Below are positions 1-5,395 of a stretch of 6,256 nt of DNA, one piece after another. The translations under genes were made by a program, and so were the position numbers. Source of the DNA: CAYPCH01 sp964409165 (lineage in GTDB: Bacteria > Bacillota > Clostridia > Acetivibrionales > Acetivibrionaceae); assembly GCA_964409165.1 (NCBI GenBank), contig CAYPCH010000153.1:1-6256 (forward strand), given 5' to 3'. Position 1 is the first letter of the stretch. Each line of letters starts with the position of its first letter. The notes under the pieces were generated by a model, which worked only from the letters and a program-made list of their open reading frames with translations, searched no databases and was not told the DNA's origin.

Positions 1-105
1 CCACGATTACGAACAGGATGTTCGTAAAACGTCCTCATATACAAGGATGTTATGTCGGACGTGGTTCGTGGAATTTCTTAGCGAACGAGTATTGCCAACT
101 CTTGG
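1..105. other. Cluster of inverted repeats, possible end of a structured RNA or mobile element
   Basis: Several complementary arms are packed into about 100 bases. ACGAAC (9-14) pairs with GTTCGT (20-25) around a 5-base loop. AACGTCC (28-34) pairs with GGATGTT (45-51) with one G-T wobble. CCACG (1-5) can close both by pairing with CGTGG at 60-64 or 67-71. GTTCG (64-68) pairs with CGAAC (82-86), and CCAA (95-98) with TTGG (102-105). The wobble and the nested arrangement fit a folded RNA better than a protein binding site. The first 180 bases are about 44% G+C, against about 28% in the next 60, which suggests a different origin. I do not recognise the element. A TnpB-type guide RNA region, a group II intron piece or another non-coding RNA are all possible. 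It is probably cut by the left edge. Confidence 0.4.
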
Positions 106-301
106 GTTAGCGTTGAATTCTGTAGCATTTCATGTCCACAGCCAAGCCGGACTATTTAGCACTATATTAAAAAACTGGGGAAACTCAAATTATACACCAT
201 TTACAATTGACCCTTATTTGTGGTATAACGACAATGTAATTGGAGGTGGGTGCTATTTGATTAATATCCCGTTTAAAGGATACTGTAATACTTGGAGATA
301 A
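2..301 (+). CDS. Doubtful open frame running in from the left edge; unrecognised
   Basis: One plus-strand frame has no stop from base 2 to the TAA at 299-301, giving about 99 codons. The only early ATG (47-49) has AAGG directly against it with no spacing, so it is not a convincing start. If real, this is more likely the C-terminal end of a gene beginning outside the window. The first half lies over the inverted-repeat cluster. The second half (about residues 60-99) is rich in aromatic residues, Asn and Gly and contains GGGCYLINIPFKGYC, which resembles protein but matches no family I know. The composition step near base 180 falls inside the frame, which argues against one coherent gene. It may be chance or a decayed fragment. 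Confidence 0.2.
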   Translation, partial: HDYEQDVRKTSSYTRMLCRTWFVEFLSERVLPTLGLALNSVAFHVHSQAGLFSTILKNWGNSNYTPFTIDPYLWYNDNVIGGGCYLINIPFKGYCNTWR

Positions 302-314
302 TTAATAGAAGAAA

Positions 315-334
315 ATTAATAAAAGTTTATTAAT
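315..334. repeat. AT-only palindrome just upstream of the lipoprotein ribosome site
   Basis: ATTAATAAA (315-323) and TTTATTAAT (326-334) are perfect inverted repeats separated by two bases. They end immediately before the AAGGTG ribosome binding site. The position would suit an operator or a weak hairpin near the translation start. A purely A/T palindrome can also arise by chance in DNA this AT-rich. Confidence 0.35.
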
Positions 335-340
335 AAGGTG
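335..340 (+). promoter_or_regulatory. Ribosome binding site that decides the lipoprotein start
   Basis: AAGGTG ends ten bases before the ATG at 351. An in-frame GTG at 342 lies only one base after it, too close for ribosome placement. This supports 351 as the start. Confidence 0.7.
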
Positions 341-350
341 TGTGAAAATT

Positions 351-1172
351 ATGAAGACTATTAAAATACTAATTATAGCAGCTACAATGTTTTTCCTTTT
401 TGGGTGTAATTCTCCTAAAGCTAGTACTGAAAAATATCAAAGTGCGAAAACAGACATAATAAACAATGGCGATGATTATTCATTAAATGTTAATGAAAGT
501 TTGAATGAAATAAAAGTCAATATTGATAAGGCTTATGAAGTAGGCAATAAGGAGGATTCTACAGAAGCAGACAAATATATAAATAATGCAATGGAAGCAG
601 TAAAGCAATATCTATCAAATAATGATGATGACAGTATTGATATTGGTTATTTAGACAGCATTAGCTTTATAAAAGCATCTGAAAATTCTGATTATATTTT
701 AGTTGAATTTGATAAGCATTATACGCACTTTGGGGGCGGTACAACAGGCACATATACTTCATGGAAAGTGATTAAATATAAGCCATATAATTTAGTTGAG
801 ATATTTGAAAAAAATAGCCCTTTCCTTTCTTCACTTGATACTAGAATGGTTATGATAGATGAAAATCCTATTCTTTTTATTTATGGTAAATGTTCATGGG
901 ATAAAGCTCAATTATTACGTATTCAGACATATAAAATTGATAAAACAGGAGTTACAAAAGTACAACCTTTAAAATGTAAAACTAACAACGGTGATTTATG
1001 GGAATGTCGAGAAGAAGATGGAGTTATTAAAACAAAGGAATATATGAATAAAATCTTCGAATATATTTCAGACGATGCAAAAGAGGTTAGAATATCAGCG
1101 GATGATGGTAAACATGTGTTGAAACTTAATTTGAATGAAAGTGGAGTATATGAAATTGCCTCTATGGAATAG
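351..1172 (+). CDS. Predicted lipoprotein of unknown family
   Basis: A 273-residue protein, probably anchored to the outer face of the membrane. The N terminus has Lys residues at 2 and 5, a hydrophobic stretch (6-17) and a lipobox LFGC with the lipid-accepting Cys at 19. A polar Ser/Lys/Asn linker follows. Residues about 40-90 are acidic and probably helical. The rest alternates in a way that suggests beta strands, with a Gly/Thr-rich turn (FGGGTTGTYTSW) near residues 127-138. I see no catalytic motif or known domain. The ATG at 351 is preferred to the in-frame GTG at 342 because of ribosome-site spacing. The gene stands alone on the plus strand, converging on nrdDG, so its neighbours say little about its role. 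A substrate-binding, sensor or cell-wall role is possible but unsupported. The lipoprotein assignment is firm; the function is unknown. Confidence 0.85.
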   Translation: MKTIKILIIAATMFFLFGCNSPKASTEKYQSAKTDIINNGDDYSLNVNESLNEIKVNIDKAYEVGNKEDSTEADKYINNAMEAVKQYLSNNDDDSIDIGYLDSISFIKASENSDYILVEFDKHYTHFGGGTTGTYTSWKVIKYKPYNLVEIFEKNSPFLSSLDTRMVMIDENPILFIYGKCSWDKAQLLRIQTYKIDKTGVTKVQPLKCKTNNGDLWECREEDGVIKTKEYMNKIFEYISDDAKEVRISADDGKHVLKLNLNESGVYEIASME

Positions 1173-1197
1173 GTTAAATGCAGTATTGAATTTTTTT

Positions 1198-1240
1198 GAA
1201 AAATATTGCTAAAGGTTATCTGCTCCTTTCAATATTTTTC
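1198..1240. terminator. Long hairpin between convergent genes, likely terminator for the lipoprotein gene
   Basis: GAAAAATATT (1198-1207) pairs perfectly with AATATTTTTC (1231-1240). G1208 pairs with C1230, then after a two-base bulge AAAGG (1211-1215) pairs with CCTTT (1225-1229) around a 9-base loop. It begins about 25 bases after the lipoprotein stop. On the plus strand the descending arm supplies a run of Ts, and on the minus strand As follow it, so termination is better supported for plus-strand transcription. Confidence 0.7.
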
Positions 1241-1276
1241 TTAACAATTAACATATACAAGATGATTAATGTAATA

Positions 1277-1300
1277 GGGAGACATCTTTAAATGTCTCCC
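1277..1300 (-). terminator. GC-containing hairpin downstream of nrdG
   Basis: GGGAGACAT (1277-1285) and ATGTCTCCC (1292-1300) form a perfect 9-bp stem with a 6-base loop. It lies 78 bases past the nrdG stop and is the best terminator candidate for the nrdDG transcript. The minus-strand sequence after the stem (TATTAC) has no clear T run, so it could instead be a 3' end stabiliser, or serve both convergent transcripts. Confidence 0.55.
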
Positions 1301-1378
1301 CTATGCCACCTTATAATTATACTTTCAACTCTAAACTGGAATAGTGCTGTGTATGATGCTCTATTATGAAATAGACTT

Positions 1379-2074
1379 TTATGCACAAAAGGCAATACCC
1401 CTTGTCTCTACCCTCTTTACAATACCTGTAAGCCTTTTGGCTGCATCAACAATAGATTCGGGATTCAGTGACCCTTTAAACTCTTCACCTACATTAATAC
1501 TTCTATATTTTTGCAACACATAAAGTCTGGCACCGGCTATCCCAAGTGCCATATCGTAGATATCCTCTGTACTAATCCCGGGTGCAACAGTAGTACGGAA
1601 TTCATAATCAATGCCGGAGTTTATCAGAATATCTATGCTTTGTTTTATCTTTTCTGTATCCACATAGGTTCTGCAAATTGATTCATACTTTGCAAAAGGT
1701 GCTTTTAAGTCCATTGCCACATAATCAACCAGCTTATTAACGATGAGTTTTTCAATTACGTGCGGATTAGTACCGTTGGTGTCGAGCTTAACTGCATACC
1801 CAAGGCTTTTTATCTCTTTTATAAATTTGTCAAGGTCTTTTTGAACACTGGGCTCTCCCCCGCTTACTGTCACAGCATCCAGAAAGCCTTTACGATCCGC
1901 AAGCAATTGAAAAACCTCATCATTACTTGTAATACATTTATGTTCTTTTTCACTAAGCAGCATTTGGTTATGACAATAAAAGCAGTTCATATTGCATCCG
2001 GGTGTAAACAGCACCATACTTACCTTTCCCGGATAATCTACAAAAGAATTCTTCTGTATTCCCGCTATTTTCAT
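1379..2074 (-). CDS. nrdG: Anaerobic ribonucleotide reductase activating protein (radical SAM)
   Basis: A 231-residue cytoplasmic iron-sulfur enzyme that cleaves S-adenosylmethionine and abstracts a hydrogen from the C-terminal glycine of NrdD, generating the glycyl radical needed for deoxynucleotide synthesis without oxygen. The radical-SAM signature CNMNCFYC places the 4Fe-4S ligands at Cys27, Cys31 and Cys34. SGGEP (71-75) is the AdoMet-binding GGE motif, and KLDTNG (96-101) is a typical following strand. The N-terminal NSFVDYPGKVSMVLFTPGC is characteristic of the longer NrdG form (the NrdG2-like group); the E. coli type is about 150 residues. The start codon overlaps the nrdD stop in ATGA, and GGAG lies 8 bases upstream inside nrdD, so the two genes are translationally coupled. 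It ends in TAA at 1379. Assignment is very secure; exact subfamily is from memory of its features. Confidence 0.95.
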   Translation of the reverse strand: MKIAGIQKNSFVDYPGKVSMVLFTPGCNMNCFYCHNQMLLSEKEHKCITSNDEVFQLLADRKGFLDAVTVSGGEPSVQKDLDKFIKEIKSLGYAVKLDTNGTNPHVIEKLIVNKLVDYVAMDLKAPFAKYESICRTYVDTEKIKQSIDILINSGIDYEFRTTVAPGISTEDIYDMALGIAGARLYVLQKYRSINVGEEFKGSLNPESIVDAAKRLTGIVKRVETRGIAFCA

Positions 2075-4161
2075 GAAACCTTCTCCGCAAGCTTGAATTT
2101 CTTTCTTGTGGCGTATTCTTCCTTCTTGCCGATGTTATAATTAGCCACCGGCCTCAAATAACCGGTTACTCTTGACCAAACCTCTGTATTTTCACCGCAT
2201 TCGGGGCATTCAAAATGTTCACCGTTTATATAGCCATGGTTTACACATACGCTGAAGGTAGGTGTTATAGATATATATGGCATTTTATAGTTTGTAAATA
2301 CCTTTTTGATAAGTCTCTTGCAAATTTCAATATCTTCAATGCTCTCCCCAAGGTATAAATGCTGAACAGTGCCTCCTGTATACATTGATTGGAGTTCATC
2401 CTGAAGCTCTAAAACTTCAAAAATATCATCGGAGAACTCAACAGGAAGCTGAGTCGAGTTGGTATAATAAGGATTATCTTTACCGGCAGTAATAATATCA
2501 GGGTATTTATCCTTGTCAAGTTTTGCCAGCCTGTATGAAGTTCCTTCTGCCGGAGTAGCCTCTAAATTGTAATAGTGCCCTGTTTCATTCTGAAACTCCA
2601 TTAAAGTATCTCTCAGATAATTCATTATCTCAATAGAAAATTTCTGACCTTCCGGGGTAGTAATGTCTTTTCCCATGAAATTCAGCACAGCTTCATTCAT
2701 TCCGATAATTCCTATTGTACTGAAATGGTTATACCAGTGCTGATCAAATCTTTGTTTCACATTCCTTAAATAGTGTGTTGAGTAAGGATAAAGCCCTTTT
2801 TCAGATTGTTGCTCAATTATCTTTCTCTTTATTTCAAGGGATGTTTTTCCTATGTTGGCAAGTCTCCAGAGTCTAGCCTTAAACTCACTTTCCGATTTTG
2901 AAAGATAACCTATCCTGGCAAGATTTATAGTATAAACACCTATAGACCCTGTTAAAGGATTACTTCCAAAAAGTCCCCCACCTCTTTTTCTAAGTTCCGT
3001 TGTATCAAGACGCAGCCTGCAACACATGGAAACAGCATCCTCCGGAGACAAGTCCGAATTCACGTAATTCGCAAAATAAGGGATTCCATATTTGCAGGTT
3101 ATTTTCATAAATTCATCAACAACGGGATTATTCCAATTGAAATCTTTTGTTATGTTAATGGTAGGTATAGGAAATGTAAATACTCTCCCCTTTGCATCCC
3201 CTTCTAGCATTACATCACAAAAGGCTTTGTTAAAGATATCCATCTCTTTTTGGAACTCTTTATAGGTTTCGTCCATATATTTTCCACTTATGATAACAGG
3301 CTCATCCATAAGGGTTGTAGGAACTGTTATATCAAAAGTAAGGTTTGAGAAAGGACATTGGAATCCTACTCTTGTAGGTACATTTATATTAAAAATAAAT
3401 TCCTGTATGCACTGTCTGACTTGTTCATAAGTCATGTTGTCATAACGTATGAACGGGGCACAGTAGGTATCAATACTTGACCATGCTTGCGCTCCGGCTG
3501 TTTCCCCTTGGGTTGTAAATGTAGAGTTAACAATTTGACCTAAAAACGATCTTAAGTGCTTGGCCGGTTTGCTCTCAACCTTTCCATACACTCCACCGAA
3601 GCCGTCTAATAGTAATTGGCGCAGATCCCACCCTGCACAATAAGGCCCAAAAAATCCCAGATCATGAATATGGCAATCGCCGCCCAAATGGGCTTCTCTT
3701 ACTTCGACCGGATATATTTCGTAGAGCCAGTATTTCTTTGTAAATGCTTCACGAATATAGTTATTAAGACCGTTAACGCTTTTCTGGGTATTGGCATTTT
3801 CCTGTATGTGCCAGTCTTTACCTCCTAAATAATCTGAGAACATATCAATTGTGGCACCTACCAAAGCATTAAGGTCTCGTGCACTTTTCCTTTTTTCTCT
3901 ATATAGTATGTATGCTTTTGCGGTTTTTGCATGACCTTTTTTTATCAGTATTTTTTCAACAATATCCTGTACTTCCTCTACACTAGGGTTTTCATCACCA
4001 AATGTACTTTCCAACTCTTCCACAACCTGACGGCAAAGCTCTTGTGCCATGTTAAAATCGTTTCCTCCACACGCACTGGCAGCTTTAAAAATAGCCCATG
4101 TTATTTTTTCCGATTTAAAACTCTCAAGTCTACCATCTCTTTTTGAAATCTTCGTTATCAT
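2071..4161 (-). CDS. nrdD: Anaerobic (class III) ribonucleoside-triphosphate reductase
   Basis: A 696-residue oxygen-sensitive glycyl-radical enzyme that reduces ribonucleoside triphosphates to deoxy forms in the cytoplasm. Residues 1-92 are an ATP-cone (KRDGR, later KKGHAKTAKAYILYREKR), the allosteric ATP/dATP sensor. The catalytic barrel follows, with GDCHIHDLGFFGPYCAGWD (161-179) and MCCRLRLD (379-386) carrying the cysteines expected to serve substrate reduction (Cys175 and Cys380 or Cys381). RGGGLFGSNPLTGSIG (393-408) is a conserved loop. At the C terminus Cys639, His642, Cys652 and Cys655 form a likely zinc site, and RVTGYL holds the radical Gly667. The length is normal for the family with one ATP-cone. 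AGGGAG sits 7 bases before the ATG. It is the first gene of a two-gene operon with nrdG, and an NrdR-controlled promoter lies upstream. The frame is intact and no inactivating change is visible. Confidence 0.97.
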   Translation of the reverse strand: MITKISKRDGRLESFKSEKITWAIFKAASACGGNDFNMAQELCRQVVEELESTFGDENPSVEEVQDIVEKILIKKGHAKTAKAYILYREKRKSARDLNALVGATIDMFSDYLGGKDWHIQENANTQKSVNGLNNYIREAFTKKYWLYEIYPVEVREAHLGGDCHIHDLGFFGPYCAGWDLRQLLLDGFGGVYGKVESKPAKHLRSFLGQIVNSTFTTQGETAGAQAWSSIDTYCAPFIRYDNMTYEQVRQCIQEFIFNINVPTRVGFQCPFSNLTFDITVPTTLMDEPVIISGKYMDETYKEFQKEMDIFNKAFCDVMLEGDAKGRVFTFPIPTINITKDFNWNNPVVDEFMKITCKYGIPYFANYVNSDLSPEDAVSMCCRLRLDTTELRKRGGGLFGSNPLTGSIGVYTINLARIGYLSKSESEFKARLWRLANIGKTSLEIKRKIIEQQSEKGLYPYSTHYLRNVKQRFDQHWYNHFSTIGIIGMNEAVLNFMGKDITTPEGQKFSIEIMNYLRDTLMEFQNETGHYYNLEATPAEGTSYRLAKLDKDKYPDIITAGKDNPYYTNSTQLPVEFSDDIFEVLELQDELQSMYTGGTVQHLYLGESIEDIEICKRLIKKVFTNYKMPYISITPTFSVCVNHGYINGEHFECPECGENTEVWSRVTGYLRPVANYNIGKKEEYATRKKFKLAEKVS

Positions 4162-4342
4162 ATGGCATCTCCCTACTATTTTTTCTAATTGTATTTTTCA
4201 AGAAATATAGATTTCTCCTTAGCAATCACATGAAAGTGATTATAATGATATTTGTGTTTTAAACTTAAAACTACAAGATTTAGTAATGGCGCTTAGGTAT
4301 TTATGATACGCTATTGCACAAAAAATATTCAACATGTTGTTA
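4162..4342 (-). other. Long 5' leader of the nrdDG transcript
   Basis: If transcription starts about seven bases after the -10 box, the leader is roughly 180 bases. It contains two small perfect hairpins: AATCAC/GTGATT (4224-4229 and 4236-4241) and AGAAAT/ATTTCT (4201-4206 and 4211-4216). An extra AAGGAG-like stretch (about 4217-4222) lies between them without a credible small gene after it. I see no hallmark of a known riboswitch, including cobalamin and S-box types. The rest of the 286-base gap between the reactivation-domain gene and nrdD is promoter and AT-rich spacer. Confidence 0.45.
4327..4342 (-). promoter_or_regulatory. Degenerate second NrdR box
   Basis: The imperfect palindrome here (core CAACATGTTG) is centred 32 bases from the perfect NrdR box, about three helical turns. 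Tandem boxes at about this spacing are the usual NrdR arrangement. It matches about 10 of 16 consensus positions, and position rather than sequence is the main support. It would sit around the transcription start. Confidence 0.45.
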
Positions 4343-4348
4343 TGGAAT

Positions 4349-4377
4349 ATTCTATCACACACAATATATAGTGTCAA
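4349..4377 (-). promoter_or_regulatory. Housekeeping-type promoter of nrdDG
   Basis: Read on the minus strand, TTGACA (4372-4377) is a perfect -35, followed by a 17-base spacer and TAGAAT (4349-4354), one base from consensus. The predicted start is near 4342. The spacer and -35 are overlapped by an NrdR box, so repressor binding would block polymerase. Arms AATATTC (4324-4330) and GAATATT (4345-4351) also flank the start region. Confidence 0.85.
4359..4374. promoter_or_regulatory. NrdR box (operator for ribonucleotide reductase repression)
   Basis: ACACAATATATAGTGT matches the 16-base palindromic NrdR consensus ACACWATATATWGTGT at every position. NrdR is the ATP-cone, zinc-ribbon repressor that shuts off nrd operons when dATP is plentiful. 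The site overlaps the -35 and spacer of the nrdDG promoter, the classical repressing position. The nrdR gene itself is not in the window. Confidence 0.92.
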
Positions 4378-4447
4378 TAGGAATAAAAAAGTTTTTTAAT
4401 CTACTAGGAGATGAGTAAAAAAATAGAGTAATTTGATACTGAATGCA

Positions 4448-5083
4448 CTAAACTCCTTCTATTCCGGCAATGGCAATAACCGACTTTTCAGGAACAAGCA
4501 TAAAACGTTCTGTAATATCAATTCCTAGTTTATTGAGTTTTAATGCATCATAGATTTTTTTCTGGTTGTGAAGGGCAAGATCCCCATAACCGGGGCTGTA
4601 TCTATTCTTTGTAAGTCTAAAAGCCTCTTTCCCTAGAAATTTGTTTATAAAATCAACCATCCAGTCAAGTGCTGAATCGGCAACCTCTGAAGCGACAGCG
4701 TCAAGAATAACACCTAGTGCAGCATCTCCGCCCGCAACCTCTTTTTGAATCCTTTCTGTTATTTCCTTCCCGGTGGTTGAAGCCATTAAAACAACCTCAT
4801 CGCTTTTAGAAAGAAAACTTGTAAGACTCAAGCTTTCTAAAGAAATACTATTTTCTAAAACAACAGAGTTTTCTGTTCTGTCAATTACTTTAAACCTGGA
4901 AAACACCCCTTTTGTGTTACACATCATAAGCCCTATGTTAATAGAGTCGTCAAGTTTCTTCTTGTACTCGTCGTCTATTATGGTTGTGGTCTTTTTATAG
5001 CCTAACCGTGTAAGTACCATGTTTTTATCAGGCTGGGCAGGTATATATTCAAAGATTTTCAATTTTGAAGCTTCCAGACTCAT
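4448..5083 (-). CDS. Stand-alone methionine synthase reactivation-domain protein (B12/AdoMet-binding)
   Basis: A 211-residue cytoplasmic protein resembling the C-terminal activation domain of cobalamin-dependent methionine synthase (Met_synt_B12 family). That domain binds S-adenosylmethionine and helps remethylate oxidised cob(II)alamin. RYSPGYGDL (161-169) fits the AdoMet-binding RxxPGY motif, and IDITERFMLVPEKSVIAIAGI (188-208) matches the family's end, where a Lys-Ser-Val segment follows the met-pro turn. ATG at 5083 is chosen over an upstream in-frame ATG at 5167: AGAGG lies 6 bases before 5083, and the extra 28 residues are Ile/Tyr-rich, unlike the family, and would cover the leader hairpin and spacer. 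Separate activation-domain proteins are known in Clostridia and Thermotoga, working with a split MetH or another corrinoid methyltransferase. No metH is visible here, so the partner is unknown. No convincing terminator follows it before the nrdDG promoter. Confidence 0.87.
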   Translation of the reverse strand: MSLEASKLKIFEYIPAQPDKNMVLTRLGYKKTTTIIDDEYKKKLDDSINIGLMMCNTKGVFSRFKVIDRTENSVVLENSISLESLSLTSFLSKSDEVVLMASTTGKEITERIQKEVAGGDAALGVILDAVASEVADSALDWMVDFINKFLGKEAFRLTKNRYSPGYGDLALHNQKKIYDALKLNKLGIDITERFMLVPEKSVIAIAGIEGV

Positions 5084-5134
5084 ATATAACCTCTGTATTA
5101 TTATATTAATCACAAAAATGATTCTATATATTTT

Positions 5135-5165
5135 GCAACAATAACGGTATAAACCGTAAGGTTGC
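5135..5165 (-). promoter_or_regulatory. Two-part hairpin in the leader of the reactivation-domain gene
   Basis: GCAAC (5135-5139) pairs with GTTGC (5161-5165), and inside it ACGGT (5144-5148) pairs with ACCGT (5153-5157) around ATAA, with a small internal loop between the stems. It lies between the predicted promoter and the start at 5083. It is not a recognisable S-box or cobalamin riboswitch. It could be a processing, stability or attenuation element, or the binding site of a protein. Confidence 0.45.
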
Positions 5166-5188
5166 ATAAAGTTAAAAACTTATATTCA

Positions 5189-5216
5189 ATTATATCTCAG
5201 ATTCTAAGAAAATCAA
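5189..5216 (-). promoter_or_regulatory. Candidate promoter for the reactivation-domain gene
   Basis: On the minus strand TTGATT (5211-5216) is followed by a 16-base spacer and a perfect TATAAT (5189-5194). Transcription would start near 5182, giving a leader of about 100 bases. The region from 5084 to 5395 holds no gene: besides this promoter and the two hairpins listed, it is featureless AT-rich DNA. Chance matches are common at this base composition. Confidence 0.55.
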
Positions 5217-5281
5217 CTTATAAAACAAACTGTTTTTATTCAACATGAAAGAATAAACGAAACTGATATAATATTATAATA

Positions 5282-5303
5282 CCTCCGATTTTAAAACCGA
5301 AGG
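5282..5303 (-). terminator. Candidate terminator of the dockerin gene
   Basis: The stretch forms an 11-bp hairpin on minus-strand RNA (CCUUCGGUUUU with AAAAUCGGAGG) using two G-U wobbles; on the plus strand the same positions are A-C and C-A mismatches. This asymmetry favours function in minus-strand transcripts. It lies about 93 bases after the dockerin stop and is followed by AT-rich sequence without a clean T run. Confidence 0.5.
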
Positions 5304-5395
5304 CCTATATTGAATACGGTAAAGATTTTACATTGTACTTCATTTTACTTATAATTGTGAAAACATAACTCCCATTATATTTTCGCGTAGAACAG

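Noticed and set aside
342..350. GTG at 342 as lipoprotein start
   Set aside because: Only one base separates it from the AAGGTG ribosome site; the ATG at 351 has a workable 10-base spacing and gives a standard signal peptide.
1760..2140. Plus-strand open frame of 126 codons opposite nrdG
   Set aside because: It lies antisense to the nrdG and nrdD coding sequence, has no family resemblance or ribosome site, and is a shadow of the real genes. The same applies to plus-strand frames at 3616-3828, 3931-4146, 4773-5000 and 6039-6248.
4162..4447. Riboswitch (cobalamin, S-box) upstream of nrdD
   Set aside because: No conserved core of these classes could be found in the leader; only small simple hairpins are present.
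4381..4447. Terminator after the reactivation-domain gene from the A-run/T-run near 4385-4398
   Set aside because: AAAAAAG followed by TTTTTT has no loop or GC pairs, so no stable terminator hairpin can be supported.
5084..5167. Upstream in-frame ATG that would lengthen the reactivation-domain protein by 28 residues
   Set aside because: The extension is Ile/Tyr-rich and unlike the family, covers the leader hairpin, and the ATG at 5083 has AGAGG at 6 bases.
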